NCBI RefSeq assembly: GCF_003355155.1
Contig: NZ_CP031320.1
Coordinates: 7,356,941-7,420,940 of the forward strand
Source of the DNA: Streptomyces armeniacus
Lineage (GTDB): Bacteria > Actinomycetota > Actinomycetes > Streptomycetales > Streptomycetaceae
Direction of reading: 5' to 3'
Length of the DNA: 64,000 nt
Part shown: positions 25,760 through 34,994 of the stretch, in pieces
Layout of the letters: each line of letters starts with the position of its first letter
Numbering within the stretch: position 1 is the first letter of the stretch
Made by a program: the position numbers and the translations under genes
The notes under the pieces: model-generated
Seen by the model: the letters and a program-made list of their open reading frames with translations, nothing else
The model's database searches: none
Told to the model about the DNA's origin: nothing

Positions 25760-26110
25760 ATCCCCCTGAGAGCAAGCTCGATGACGGGGAGCGCACCTCA
25801 GCCACCGGGAAGAAGACCCGGAAGTCCTCCGGCGCCCGCGGGAAGCTGAACAAGGTCGGCCGCCGCTACCCGCTGGCGGCGGAGCTGGTGCGGCAGGTGC
25901 CCTGGCTGCGGCGTGCCGACGTGCCGCGCGTCGCCTGGGCTGTGCGGGCGGTCTCCGACGCCGGATTGACCGCAGCCGAGGTCCCTGCCTGGCTGGGGAC
26001 CACTGCGGCCCCGACTGACGGTGCCAGGCGGCCGCCCGGGCTGCCTGCGTTCCGCCTGCGCGGTGTCACCGGCCCGCCCGGTTGGCGGACCCCCGCCCCG
26101 CGGTGCCAGG
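25760..26110 (+). pseudogene. 5'-truncated ORF fragment abutting the adapter artefact
   Basis: In the frame of 25888 the translation is convincingly protein-like: ESKLDDGERTSATGKKTRK, GRRYPLAAELVRQVPWL and PRVAWAVRAVSDAGLTAAE. It lacks any start and simply emerges from the artefact. Its end is also unclear, because the frame stays open into the ArsR gene and turns into shadow sequence after ~26,010. It resembles the C-terminal part of plasmid/integrative-element replication proteins, a weak impression only. Truncation is best explained by the assembly break. Confidence 0.5.
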
Positions 26111-26194
26111 CCGTCCCGGCGTGCCGGCCCTCCCGCCCTCTGCCCGTGGCGGGAGGGGGCGCGCGTTGTCGCAGGTGCGTGCCTGCACCGCACT

Positions 26195-26221
26195 TGATAG
26201 GCAAGTCGCCACTTGCCTATT
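26195..26221. promoter_or_regulatory. Inverted repeat in the ArsR promoter
   Basis: ATAGGCAAGT and ACTTGCCTAT form a 10-bp perfect inverted repeat separated by CGCC, directly upstream of the ArsR start. Size and placement fit an ArsR dimer operator. Confidence 0.65.
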
Positions 26222-26229
26222 GTGGGGCC

Positions 26230-26523
26230 GTGACGGAAGATGTCTTCAAGGCGCTGGCCGACCCCACCCGCCGGCGCATCCTCGACGAACTGGTGGAGCG
26301 GGACGGCCAGACCCTCTTCGAGATATGCGGACGGCTGGTGACCAAGCACGGCCTCGGCCTGTCCCGCCAGGCGATCAGCCAGCACCTGGCCGTCCTGGAA
26401 GCCGCGGGCCTGGTCGTGACGCGCCGCCAGGGCCGCTACAAGTTCCACGACCTGAACACCCGGCCGCTCGAGCTCATCGTCACCCGATGGCTCAGGCCCG
26501 ACCCCCCGGAGGGCACATCATGA
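26230..26523 (+). CDS. ArsR-family winged-helix regulator
   Basis: 97 aa from GTG 26230 (VTEDVFKALADPTRRRILDEL). Canonical ArsR start, recognition helix LGLSRQAISQHLAVLEAAGLV and wing VTRRQGRYKFHDLN. No metal-binding ELCVCDL motif, so it belongs to the metal-independent branch commonly paired with VOC/SRPBCC proteins. It overlaps the VOC gene by 4 bp (ATGA). Its promoter has the near-palindrome TTGATAGGCAAGTCGCCA/ACTTGCCTATT (26194-26221), a likely autoregulatory operator. Confidence 0.9.
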   Translation: MTEDVFKALADPTRRRILDELVERDGQTLFEICGRLVTKHGLGLSRQAISQHLAVLEAAGLVVTRRQGRYKFHDLNTRPLELIVTRWLRPDPPEGTS

Positions 26524-26906
26524 GGATCCACCTGTCGAGCGTCTTCGTCGACGACCAGGAACAGGCCCTGCGCTTCTACACGGACGTGCTCGGCTTCGCG
26601 AAGAAGACCGAGGTCCCGCTGGGCGACGACCGGTGGCTGACCGTGGTCTCGCCGGAGGACCCCGACGGAACCGAACTGCTCCTCGAGCCCTCCGGCCACC
26701 CCGCGGTGCAGCCGTACAAGACTGCGCTGGTCCAGGACGGCATCCCGGCCACCTCCTTCGCCGTGGACGACGTACACGCGGAGTTCGGCCGGCTGCGCGA
26801 GCGCGGGGTGCGCTTCACCCAGGAGCCGCTGGAGATGGGCCCGGTGACCACCGCGGTCTTCGACGACACCTGCGGCAATCTGATCCAGATCGTGCACAGC
26901 GAGTAG
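26520..26906 (+). CDS. VOC-family (glyoxalase/bleomycin-resistance fold) protein
   Basis: 128 aa with two beta-alpha-beta-beta-beta repeats: IHLSSVFVDDQEQALRFYTDVLGF and ATSFAVDDVHAEFGRLRERGVRF, ending DDTCGNLIQIVHSE. The metal-ligand pattern (His3, Glu near EL, Glu at the end) is plausible. Translationally coupled to the ArsR regulator, so likely induced by the ArsR ligand. Substrate unknown. Confidence 0.9.
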   Translation: MRIHLSSVFVDDQEQALRFYTDVLGFAKKTEVPLGDDRWLTVVSPEDPDGTELLLEPSGHPAVQPYKTALVQDGIPATSFAVDDVHAEFGRLRERGVRFTQEPLEMGPVTTAVFDDTCGNLIQIVHSE

Positions 26907-27000
26907 GAGTTCCACCGCGCCCCCGGCAGCGTACGGCCGTGGCCACCTGCACCCGCCGCGTGGTCGCGCCGGGTTAGCCGGCCGCCGGCGGCCGCGGCCG

Positions 27001-27022
27001 GCCGGCGCGTCTCCGCGCCGGC
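27001..27022. terminator. Bidirectional terminator between VOC and GH43 genes
   Basis: GCCGGCGCG / CGCGCCGGC with a TCTC loop, extended by further GGCC/GGCC pairs after one mismatch. It sits between two convergent genes. Confidence 0.7.
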
Positions 27023-27033
27023 GGCCTGCGCGG

Positions 27034-28413
27034 TCAGTCGGTGTCCCTGCCGCTCCGGTTGCGGCGCTTGACGTACAGGCGGTTGCCCTGCGGGCCGGTC
27101 CACTCCAGGCGTACGACGCCCGCCACGGCCGAGTCCGCGATGCGCGAGGGGTCGGACCAGTAGCCGAAGTTGGGGTTCCGGAAGAACGTCGCCCACGGGC
27201 GGCCCCGGTGGTCGGTGAAGAAGTTGTTGTGGCCCGCGCCGACACCGGCGGTCCAGCGCGGGGAGTACGGGCCCTCGAAGTGGTCGGAGACGGCGACGAT
27301 CGCGTCGTACTGGTACTGGACGCGGCCCTGGCCGGGCGGGTCGTAGGCGTAGCGGGTGCTGCCGTCGGGGTTCAGCGAGGTGCGGTCCCAGGCGGCGTGC
27401 AGGAGGTGGTACTTGCCCGCGAACTTGAAGACGTAGGCGCCCTCCAGATACGGCTCCGGCTCGTACGGCTGCTGCTGGAAGCGCGGCAGGCCGGTGGTGG
27501 GGACGATGTCCTCCATGTCGTCCCGGAACCTCGCGTACTCGTCGTTGTGCAGGACGAGCCAGGCGTCGTCGCCCTCGGTGTAGAGGCTGCCGTCGATGTG
27601 GTGGTAGGCGCCGGGTTCGATGAACTTCGGGCCGCCGGCGACGGGGTCGCCGAAGGGCTTCTCGCGGTTGCCCTCGACGAGCCGGTACGGGCCTTCCACG
27701 CCGCCCTCGCTGACCAGCATGAACGAGCCGACCTTGCGGGAGTGGTCGCCCATGCAGGCGACGATGTACCAGGTGTCGCGGAAGCGGTGCAGCTCCGGCG
27801 CCCACACGTTGCCGCGCTTGCCGAACTCGTCGTCGTGCCAGTGCTCCTGCCAGGGCGCGACGACCATGCGCCCGGGCCGGTTCTCGCCGGCGAACTCCGG
27901 CGACCACACCTTGCCCTTCTCGGTGCCGGGCCGTACGCCGGTGGTGTCGGCCAGCTTCCACGGGCCCCGCAGGGACGGTGCCGTCCACACGAAGATGCCG
28001 TCGTTCCAGGGGGCGGCGGGTTCGAGCCCGGGCACGCGGGTGGTCCCCGTGGCGACGTACAGCGGACGGCCGTCGACCGTGAAGCAGTTGACGTACGTGT
28101 CCCTCATCCAGACCGAGCCGCGCTCCTCGTCGCGGGGGCGCAGTTCGAGGGGGAGGATGAACGAGTTGTCCTCGCGCGGCCACAGGTCCGGGCGGTTGTC
28201 GGCGAGGCCGTAGGTCTTGGGGTCGGACCAGTTCGCCGGGTACCGCCCGCCGGACGCGGTCTCCGCCGGCGCGCCTGCCGCGGGCGCGCCGTCCGCCGGC
28301 GCCGCGTGGGCGGCGGTCGCGGGTAGCGCCGCCGCCGCGCCCAGGGTGCCGGCGGCGGCCAGCAGCGAACGCCGGCCGAGCCGCGAACCGTTCTCGGAGC
28401 TGGTGCTGCTCAT
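27034..28413 (-). CDS. Tat-exported glycoside hydrolase, GH43-like five-bladed propeller
   Basis: 459 aa. Twin-arginine signal LGRRSLLAAAGTLGAAAALPATAAHA with likely cleavage after AHA (~38). The mature protein has repeated propeller-blade phrases (GPWKLADTTG, GPYRLVEGN, GPYSPRW) with WAPELHRFRDTWYIVA and WSPEFAG, typical of GH43/GH117-like glycosidases acting on plant or algal polysaccharides. Candidate acidic residues lie in these blades but the catalytic set was not mapped. The gene has its own promoter region (28414-28704) with a GGGCCTG/CAGGCCC hairpin and faces no sugar transporter, so it is a stand-alone secreted enzyme. Confidence 0.85.
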   Translation of the reverse strand: MSSTSSENGSRLGRRSLLAAAGTLGAAAALPATAAHAAPADGAPAAGAPAETASGGRYPANWSDPKTYGLADNRPDLWPREDNSFILPLELRPRDEERGSVWMRDTYVNCFTVDGRPLYVATGTTRVPGLEPAAPWNDGIFVWTAPSLRGPWKLADTTGVRPGTEKGKVWSPEFAGENRPGRMVVAPWQEHWHDDEFGKRGNVWAPELHRFRDTWYIVACMGDHSRKVGSFMLVSEGGVEGPYRLVEGNREKPFGDPVAGGPKFIEPGAYHHIDGSLYTEGDDAWLVLHNDEYARFRDDMEDIVPTTGLPRFQQQPYEPEPYLEGAYVFKFAGKYHLLHAAWDRTSLNPDGSTRYAYDPPGQGRVQYQYDAIVAVSDHFEGPYSPRWTAGVGAGHNNFFTDHRGRPWATFFRNPNFGYWSDPSRIADSAVAGVVRLEWTGPQGNRLYVKRRNRSGRDTD

Positions 28414-28704
28414 CAGCTACGTCCTCCTTCGTAGTCCAGGACACCGGTGCCCTGCCGGTGGGGGAGGCGCTGTCAGAGGGCCGTCCTGGGGATGGCTGTG
28501 TCGCACAGCATGCGAAGGTCGCCTATTTTCGTCAACACCCCGGAAAAATTAATCCGGAGGGAGGGGCCTGTGAGTGAATTTGTGCGCAGGCCCAACTTCG
28601 CAGGTCGGCAAGGGTGTTGGCGGCGCGCTCGCGGGATCACGATTGCGTAACGGCAACTGCCGGCGGGGCCGGGCCTCTTCGGCCGCGGCGGTCCGTCACG
28701 TGGC

Positions 28705-29205
28705 CTACGTGTCGCCCATCGACTCGAGCAGCCTGCGCAGCCCTTCGGCCAGTTGGTCGCACTCGTCGCGGCCGAAGGCGGCCCCGAGCATGCGCGCCTC
28801 GTTGGCCAGGTGGGCCTCCATGTACGCGCGCGTCGTCTCGTGGCCGTGCACGGTGAGGCGGATCTTGACCGTACGGCGGTCGCCCTCGTCGCGTACCCGC
28901 TCGACGAGGCCCTTGGCCTCCATCCGGTCGATCCGGTTGGTAATGGCCCCGGACGTCACCATCGACGCCTTGAGGAAGGCGCCGGCGGTCAGCTCGTAAG
29001 GCGGGCCGGACCGCTGGAGCGTGGTGAGCACGTCGACCTCGCCCAGTTCCAGGCCGCGTTCGGCCGCGAACGCCTTGAACTCGCGGTCGAGCGCGCGCCC
29101 CAGCCGCTGGAGCCGGCCCATCACCTGGACCGGCCACAGGTCGTCGGTGAGGTCCGGACGTTCCTTGGCCCACTGGCCGATGATCGCGTCCACGGCGTCG
29201 CTCAT
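28705..29205 (-). CDS. MarR-family transcriptional regulator
   Basis: 166 aa from ATG 29205 (MSDAVDAIIGQW). Winged helix with GEVDVLTTLQRSGPPYELTAGAFLKASMVTSGAITNRIDRMEAKGLVERV and wing DEGDRRTVKIRLT. Divergent from the YciO gene across a 133-bp gap. The ligand and targets are unknown. The longer in-frame ORF to 29607 is an antisense shadow of the YciO gene. Confidence 0.9.
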   Translation of the reverse strand: MSDAVDAIIGQWAKERPDLTDDLWPVQVMGRLQRLGRALDREFKAFAAERGLELGEVDVLTTLQRSGPPYELTAGAFLKASMVTSGAITNRIDRMEAKGLVERVRDEGDRRTVKIRLTVHGHETTRAYMEAHLANEARMLGAAFGRDECDQLAEGLRRLLESMGDT

Positions 29206-29338
29206 GGCCTCAGCGTGCCATGCCCGCGAGCCCCGCCCCGCCCCGCCGCCGTACGCCCGCCGCCCGCCGCCCGTACGGCCACGGGGCGTACGGCCGCCGC
29301 GTGCGCGTGTGCCGCGGCACAGGCCGTAGGGTCGACGG

Positions 29339-29959
29339 ATGGCGAAGTACTTCGACGTGCACCCCGACAATCCGCAGCGGCGCACGATCAGCAACGTGGC
29401 CGACAGCATCCGCGGCGGCGCGCTCGTCGCGTACCCGACGGACTCCTGCTTCGCGCTCGGCTGCCAGCTCGGCAACCGGGACGGCATCGACCGCATCCGT
29501 ACGATCCGGAAGCTGGGCGACCGGCACCACTTCACGCTCGTGTGCCAGGACTTCGCACAGCTGGGCCAGTTCGTGCAGGTCGACAACGACGTCTTCCGGG
29601 CGATCAAGGCGGCGACACCGGGCAGCTACACGTTCATCCTGCCCGCGACGAAGGAGGTGCCGCGCAGGCTGCTGCACCCGAAGAAGAAGACCGTCGGTGT
29701 CCGCATCCCCGACCACGTCGTCGCGCAGGCGCTGGTCGCCGAGCTCGGTGAGCCGCTCCTCTCCAGCACGCTGCTGCTGCCGGACGAGGAGGAGCCGATG
29801 ACGGTGGGCTGGGAGATCAAGGAGCGGCTGGACCACGTCGTCGAGGCCGTGCTCGACTCCGGCGACTGCGGCACCGAGCCGACGACAGTGATCGACTTCT
29901 CGAGCGGCGAGGCGGAGGTCGTACGCCGGGGCGCGGGCGACACGGCACGCTTCGACTGA
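29339..29959 (+). CDS. YciO/YrdC/Sua5-family protein (threonylcarbamoyl-AMP synthase-like)
   Basis: 206 aa. Sua5/YrdC fold with VAYPTDSCFALGCQLGNRDGIDRI, PGSYTFILPAT and KTVGVRIPDHVVAQAL. The family makes threonylcarbamoyl-AMP for t6A tRNA modification. This short form with HHFTLVCQDFAQLGQF resembles the YciO branch, whose activity is weaker or different. Probably leaderless: TAGGGT lies ~10 bp before the ATG. Confidence 0.88.
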   Translation: MAKYFDVHPDNPQRRTISNVADSIRGGALVAYPTDSCFALGCQLGNRDGIDRIRTIRKLGDRHHFTLVCQDFAQLGQFVQVDNDVFRAIKAATPGSYTFILPATKEVPRRLLHPKKKTVGVRIPDHVVAQALVAELGEPLLSSTLLLPDEEEPMTVGWEIKERLDHVVEAVLDSGDCGTEPTTVIDFSSGEAEVVRRGAGDTARFD

Positions 29960-30059
29960 CGCGCCCCCCCGAAGCGACCCGTACGGAAGCCCTTCGGGGC
30001 CGGCCGCCTACTCCCCGTGGCGTATGCGGCCCCGACGTGCCGCCCATACCGTGAGAGTC

Positions 30060-31355
30060 GTGACGACCCTCGACCGGCTCGACCCACTCCGTCACCTCCG
30101 CCACCAGGCGGACCGGGCACGGACGCGGACGCGACGTACGCGGGCACGCGCGGGGGCGGCCGTACGGGCGCGCCCGCTGCCGCCGCTCGCGGTGGACCTC
30201 GCGCTGGTGGCGGTCGTCGGCGTGCTCACGGGCGCCGACGCGGCAGTGAACGATCCGGAACACCGGCAGGCGGACTGGTTCACCTGGTTCCTGCTCGCGG
30301 TCTCCCTGCCGGCGCTCGTCTGGCGCCGCCGCCACCCGGTGCCGGTGGCGGTGGTGACGGGTGCGGCGTGCGCGGGCTGGGCGCTGTACGGGCACATCGG
30401 CGAGCTGCTGAACCTGCCGGTGATCGTCGCGCTGTACACGGTGGCCGTCCAGGGTGGCCGGCGCCGCACCCTGTGGACCGCGCTGGCCGCGTCCGCGGCC
30501 TCCGGCGCCGTCGCGCTGGAGGTGGGCCGCGACGTGGTCAACCCGCAGGGCCTGCCGGTGCTGGAGATGCTGTGGCCGCTGGTGCCCCTGCTGCTGGGCG
30601 AGGTCGTGCGTACGCGCAGGCAGCTGCTCGACGAGTACGCCCGCCGCGCCGCACAGGCGGAGGCCGAACGCGAACGGGAGGCCGCCCGCCGCGTACGGGA
30701 GGAACGCGTACGGATCGCGCGCGAGCTGCACGACATCGTGGCGCACACGGTGGCGGCGATGACCGTGCACAGCGGCGTCGCGCTGGACGCGCTGGACGGC
30801 AAGCCGGAGGTGGCGCGGAAGGCCATGGCGCAGGTACGGGACTCGGGCCGGGAGGCCGTACGCGAGCTGCGCGCCACGGTGGGCGTGCTGCGGGAGGACG
30901 CGGACGAGACGACCGCTCCGGCGCCGCGCCTCGCCGAGCTGGACGAGCTGGTGGAACGCTTCGCGGGCAGCGGAGTCGAGACGGTGCTGCGCCGGGCGGA
31001 CGGGCCCGCGGGGGACCGTTCCGCGGACGGCCTCGGCCCGCCGGCGCCCATCACCGAACTGGCCGCCTACCGCATCGTGCAGGAGGCACTCACCAACGTG
31101 ATCAAGCACTCCGGCGCACGCCACGCCGCCGTGTCCGTACGGCGCGACGGTGACCGCCTCCTCGTGGAGGTCGTGGACGACGGCCCCGGCACGGGCCCTG
31201 ATACGGGCACCGGCACGAGCACCACCGGCGGCTTCGGCCTGATCGGCATGCGCGAGCGCGCGGCGGCCGTCGGCGGCGCCCTCGACTGCGGCCCGGTGCC
31301 CGGCGGCGGCTTCCGCGTACGCGCATCCCTCCCCGTCGACGGCGGCACCCCGTGA
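30060..31355 (+). CDS. Sensor histidine kinase of a NarL-type two-component system
   Basis: 431 aa from GTG 30060; upstream in-frame ATG 30024 is an alternative. The CATACCGT just before suggests a leaderless transcript at the GTG. Four to five membrane helices (~45-190) form a small sensor without an extracellular domain. The HisKA_3 dimerisation box RIARELHDIVAHTVAAM holds the phosphorylated His, and the HATPase_c domain has AYRIVQEALTNVIKHS (N box) and GFGLIGMRERAAAVGG (G2). It overlaps the response regulator by 4 bp. Next to an ABC exporter, so the pair probably senses envelope or antibiotic stress. Confidence 0.9.
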   Translation: MTTLDRLDPLRHLRHQADRARTRTRRTRARAGAAVRARPLPPLAVDLALVAVVGVLTGADAAVNDPEHRQADWFTWFLLAVSLPALVWRRRHPVPVAVVTGAACAGWALYGHIGELLNLPVIVALYTVAVQGGRRRTLWTALAASAASGAVALEVGRDVVNPQGLPVLEMLWPLVPLLLGEVVRTRRQLLDEYARRAAQAEAEREREAARRVREERVRIARELHDIVAHTVAAMTVHSGVALDALDGKPEVARKAMAQVRDSGREAVRELRATVGVLREDADETTAPAPRLAELDELVERFAGSGVETVLRRADGPAGDRSADGLGPPAPITELAAYRIVQEALTNVIKHSGARHAAVSVRRDGDRLLVEVVDDGPGTGPDTGTGTSTTGGFGLIGMRERAAAVGGALDCGPVPGGGFRVRASLPVDGGTP

Positions 31356-32053
31356 ACGCGCCCGACGCGAACGGGCCCGCCCCCGCGCCCGTACGGCTCG
31401 TGCTCGCGGACGACCAGACCGTTGTACGGGCGGGCTTCCGCGCCCTGTTCGACCTGACCGGCGACCTCGTGGTCGTCGCCGAGGCCGCCGACGGGCGGCA
31501 GGCGGTGGAGGCGGTCCGTACGACGCGCCCCGACGTGGTGCTGATGGACATCCGCATGCCCGGCCTCGACGGCATCGAGGCCACCCGCCGCATCGCCGCC
31601 GACCCCGAACTCGACCGGGTGCGCGTGATCATGCTGACGACGTACGAGGTGAACGCGTACGTCTTCGAGGCGCTCCGGCACGGCGCCGCCGGCTTCCTAC
31701 TCAAAGACATCGACCCGGACGAGCTGCGCGCCGCCGTCCGTACGGTCGCCGCCGGGCAGAGCCTGCTGGCGCCCGCGGTGACACGGAGCGTGATCGAGGA
31801 GTTCGCACGGCTCAAGGCGCCCGAGGCGGCGGGCGCGGAACGGCTCGCGGTGCTCACCGAGCGGGAACGCGAGGTGATGGCGCTCGTCGCGGCGGGCCTC
31901 GCCAACGACGAGATCGGACGCGAGCTGATCATGAGCCCGCTGACCGCGAAGACCCATGTCAGCCGGGCCATGACGAAGCTGGGCGCGCGGGACAGGGCGC
32001 AGCTGGTGATCCTCGCGTACGAGACGGGGCTGGTCAGGGCGGGGGAGCGGTGA
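31352..32053 (+). CDS. NarL/FixJ response regulator
   Basis: 233 aa from GTG 31352, coupled to the kinase. Receiver with LADDQTVVR and phospho-Asp in VVLMDIRMPGLDG, Lys in FLLKDIDPDELR, then a LuxR-type HTH (LTEREREVMALVAAGLANDEIGRELIMSPLTAKTHVSRAMTKLGARDRAQLV). All phosphotransfer residues are intact. Likely controls the ABC transporter genes 111 bp downstream. Confidence 0.93.
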   Translation: MNAPDANGPAPAPVRLVLADDQTVVRAGFRALFDLTGDLVVVAEAADGRQAVEAVRTTRPDVVLMDIRMPGLDGIEATRRIAADPELDRVRVIMLTTYEVNAYVFEALRHGAAGFLLKDIDPDELRAAVRTVAAGQSLLAPAVTRSVIEEFARLKAPEAAGAERLAVLTEREREVMALVAAGLANDEIGRELIMSPLTAKTHVSRAMTKLGARDRAQLVILAYETGLVRAGER

Positions 32054-32164
32054 ACCGGCCGCAGGACCTGTCGTAGGGGGGCAACTCCCGCTACGCCCCG
32101 CGGAGTAGCAGCCGACTCCCGCCGGCGGATGTCCGTACGCGGCACCGTCCCTAGCGTCGGCGGC

Positions 32165-33163
32165 ATGATCGAAGCAACCGGACTCACCAAGCGCTACGGC
32201 GACAGGACCGCCGTCGACGCCCTCTCCTTCCGGGTGCCGCCCGGCAAGGTCACCGGCTTCCTCGGCCCGAACGGCGCGGGCAAGTCGACGACCATGCGCC
32301 TGATCCTCGGCCTCGACGCGGCGACGTCGGGCACGGTGACGGTCGGCGGCCGGCGCTACGGGCGGCTGGGCGCGCCCCTGCGGTCGGTCGGGGCGCTGCT
32401 GGACGCGAAGGGCGTGCACGGCGGGCGTTCCGCGTACCGGCATCTGGCAGGGCTCGCGGCCAGCAACGGCATCCCCCGCACCCGCGTGGACGAGGTACTG
32501 GAACTCGTCGGGCTGCCGCCCGCGACCGCGCGCAAGCGGACGAAGGGCTTCTCGCTCGGCATGGGCCAACGCCTGGGCATCGCCGCCGCCCTGATCGGCG
32601 ACCCGGAGGTGCTCATCCTGGACGAGCCCGTCAACGGGCTCGACACCGAGGGCATCCGCTGGATCCGCGACCTCATGAAGTCCCTGGCGGCGGAGGGCCG
32701 TACGGTCTTCCTCTCCAGCCACCTGATGAGCGAGATGGAGCTGACCGCCGACCACCTCATCGTGATCGGCCGCGGGAGGCTCCTCGCCGACACCCCCATG
32801 CGCGACTTCCTCGCCGCGCACGCGCAGGCGCACACGCTCGTACGGACGCCGGAGCCGGAACGCCTGCGGCAGCTGCTGGAGGTCCGGGGTGCCACCGTAC
32901 GGCTCGACCCGCGCGGCGGCTGGCAGGTGGCCGGCCCGGACGCCGAGGCCATCGGTGACCTGGCACGGGACCACGGGCTGGCGGTGCACGAACTGACGCC
33001 CGCGCGCTCCTCCCTGGAGGAGGTCTACACGGCGATGGCGCAGCCGTCGGTCGAGTACCGCACGGGTGACGGAAAGAGTGCCGCCACACGCGCGGCCACG
33101 CCTGCGGAGGCCTCCGCGGACACGTCCGTACGCACCAACACACAGGAGGAGTGGGTCCGATGA
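32165..33163 (+). CDS. ABC transporter ATP-binding protein (drug/peptide exporter type)
   Basis: 332 aa from ATG 32165 (MIEATGLTKRYGDRTAVDAL). Walker A GPNGAGKST, Q-loop region LLDAKGVHGGR, signature SLGMGQRLGIA in place of LSGGQ (common in this DrrA/BcrA-like family), Walker B VLILDEPVNGLD and switch His in LSSHLMSE. The C-terminal ~90 aa regulatory extension is typical. The TAGCGT box 15 bp before the ATG suggests a leaderless mRNA. Overlaps the permease by 4 bp. Confidence 0.93.
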   Translation: MIEATGLTKRYGDRTAVDALSFRVPPGKVTGFLGPNGAGKSTTMRLILGLDAATSGTVTVGGRRYGRLGAPLRSVGALLDAKGVHGGRSAYRHLAGLAASNGIPRTRVDEVLELVGLPPATARKRTKGFSLGMGQRLGIAAALIGDPEVLILDEPVNGLDTEGIRWIRDLMKSLAAEGRTVFLSSHLMSEMELTADHLIVIGRGRLLADTPMRDFLAAHAQAHTLVRTPEPERLRQLLEVRGATVRLDPRGGWQVAGPDAEAIGDLARDHGLAVHELTPARSSLEEVYTAMAQPSVEYRTGDGKSAATRAATPAEASADTSVRTNTQEEWVR

Positions 33164-33912
33164 CGCCCCGTGCGGGATTCCGGCAGGTGTACGCCTACGA
33201 GTGGATCAAGTTCTTCAGCGTCCGCTCCCTCCTGTGGACGACGGTGGCGACGGGAGTGGTGCCCGTACTGGGCGCGGTGTTCGTCGCCGCCACCGGCAGC
33301 CTGCAGCCCGACGACACCGTGATCGGCGGCAGCCTCACGCTGTCCGTCGTCGCCCAGATGCTGGCCGCCGTGGTCGGCGCGCTGGCGGTGTGCGGCGAGT
33401 ACAGCAGCGGCACGATGCGCACCACCCTCGCCGCCTGCCCGCGGCGCGGCACCGTACTGGCCGCGAAGGGCGCACTGGTGGCGGCGGTGCTGTACGTACT
33501 GGCGCTGGCGTCGTGCAGTACGGCGTACGTGCTGGGCGACGCCCTGCTGCCCGCGTCGCACCCGCAGGGTGAGCCGCTGCCCGCGCTGTTCGGGGTGGCC
33601 GCGTCGTTCTCCGTCGCGGGGCTGCTGGGACTGGCGGTGGGCACACTCGTACGGCACTCGGCCGGGTCGGTCACGGCCGTGCTCGGGCTGCTGATGCTGC
33701 CGTCGATGTTCGGCCCGCTGCTGGGCGGCGCCGAACGCTGGGTCGCGGGCATCTCCCCGACGGCTGCCCTGGAGAAGCTCACGCAGACGTCGGACGCGAC
33801 GGCGGAGGCCGTCGGTTCGCTGGGCGGCTGGCCCTCGCTGCTGCTCGTCACGGGCTACACGGCGGCACTGCTGCTGGCTGCCGCGACGGCCCTGCGCACC
33901 CGCGACGTCTGA
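33160..33912 (+). CDS. ABC transporter permease (ABC-2 type)
   Basis: 250 aa from ATG 33160 after CAGGAGGAG; an upstream GTG 33151 is too close to the ribosome binding site. Six predicted membrane helices, with the charged amphipathic segment YAYEWIKFFSVRSLLWT at the start and CGEYSSGTMRTTLAACPRR, typical of ABC-2 exporters (lantibiotic-immunity or drug type). Works with the ATPase above. Confidence 0.9.
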   Translation: MTPRAGFRQVYAYEWIKFFSVRSLLWTTVATGVVPVLGAVFVAATGSLQPDDTVIGGSLTLSVVAQMLAAVVGALAVCGEYSSGTMRTTLAACPRRGTVLAAKGALVAAVLYVLALASCSTAYVLGDALLPASHPQGEPLPALFGVAASFSVAGLLGLAVGTLVRHSAGSVTAVLGLLMLPSMFGPLLGGAERWVAGISPTAALEKLTQTSDATAEAVGSLGGWPSLLLVTGYTAALLLAAATALRTRDV

Positions 33913-33950
33913 ACGTTCCGCGCCACCCGCTCACCGGAGAGGAGAAAGCC

Positions 33951-34994
33951 ATGACGGAGCACAGGAAGCCTCCGGAAGCCGCCCCCGCCCCACCGGACGG
34001 CGCCGCCGCCCGCAAAACGCCACCCTTCCGGCGGCGCGTACTGCGCCCGGGCGTCATCACCGAACGCCGCCGCGGGCGGCGCGTCACCGACCTTCGGGTG
34101 GCGTCGCCCGGACTGGACGACGTGGCCACCGTACGGCTGCTGACGCCGGACGGCTGGCGCCGCGGCAGCTCCCGTACGGCGGACGCCCGTTCCCGTACGG
34201 CTGCCGCCCGTTGGCCGGTGCTCCTCCTGCTGCCCGGCGCCGACGGAGAGTGCACCGACTGGACAGAGCTGTACGGCATCGCCGAACTGCCGCAGCTGCG
34301 CGACGTCCTCGTGGTGATGCCGTCGATGCCCCTCTACGGCTTCTGCACGGACTGGTGGAACGGCGGCGCCGGCGGCCCGCCCGCAGTGGAGACCTTCCAC
34401 CTGGACGAACTTCTTCCGCTGCTGGAACGCGACTACGGCGCGGGCACCCGCCGCGTCGTCGCCGGGCAGTCGCAGGGCGGCTTCGGCGCGCTGTCGTACG
34501 CCGCACGGCGGCCGGGCCTGTTCCGCGCGGTGGCGAGCTTCAGCGGATTCGTGCATCCGCTGCGGCACACGCGGGCGGTGCGCACCGGCTGCGCGTACCT
34601 GGGCATCGACTGGCGGGACGTCTGGGGCGATCCCGTACGCGACCGCGCCAACTGGCTGGCCCACGCGCCGTACCACCTCGCGGAACGGCTGCGCGGCAGC
34701 CCCGTGTACCTGTCGTGCGGCGACGGACGGGCGGGCCCGCTCGACCGGCCGGACGACGAACCGGAGGAGGACATCCCGGGGCTGGAGGACCCGGATGATC
34801 CGTTCCCGGAGGACGCCGTCTCGCCGTTCGAGGTGATCATGCGGGACGAGAACGAGGCGCTGGCGGACCGACTGCACACCGCAGGCGTGTCCGTACGGAC
34901 GCACTTCACGTCCGGCACGCACTCACCGCCGTACTGGGGACGCGAGTTGCGGCGGGCGCTGCCGACGCTGCTGCGGGAGCTGCGCGGGGCGTGA
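33951..34994 (+). CDS. Alpha/beta-hydrolase esterase (esterase D / antigen-85-like)
   Basis: 347 aa from ATG 33951 after GGAGAGGAG. Nucleophile elbow GQSQGGFGAL (Ser ~173), VLLLLPGADGECTDWTELYGI near the oxyanion hole and catalytic His in GTHSPPYWGREL near the C-terminus. The family includes S-formylglutathione hydrolases and mycolyltransferases. No signal peptide is evident; the N-terminus is Pro/Arg-rich. An acidic insert with EEDIPGLEDPDDPFPED precedes the C-terminal part. Substrate unknown. Confidence 0.85.
   Translation: MTEHRKPPEAAPAPPDGAAARKTPPFRRRVLRPGVITERRRGRRVTDLRVASPGLDDVATVRLLTPDGWRRGSSRTADARSRTAAARWPVLLLLPGADGECTDWTELYGIAELPQLRDVLVVMPSMPLYGFCTDWWNGGAGGPPAVETFHLDELLPLLERDYGAGTRRVVAGQSQGGFGALSYAARRPGLFRAVASFSGFVHPLRHTRAVRTGCAYLGIDWRDVWGDPVRDRANWLAHAPYHLAERLRGSPVYLSCGDGRAGPLDRPDDEPEEDIPGLEDPDDPFPEDAVSPFEVIMRDENEALADRLHTAGVSVRTHFTSGTHSPPYWGRELRRALPTLLRELRGA

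Noticed and set aside
26230..26906. Gene order whiD-ArsR-VOC as a meaningful neighbourhood
   Set aside because: Adapter sequence lies between them, so adjacency is probably an assembly artefact.
30024..30059. Upstream ATG at 30024 as start of the histidine kinase
   Set aside because: A -10-like CATACCGT lies between it and the GTG at 30060, so the mRNA probably starts at the later codon; not certain, hence noted in the entry.
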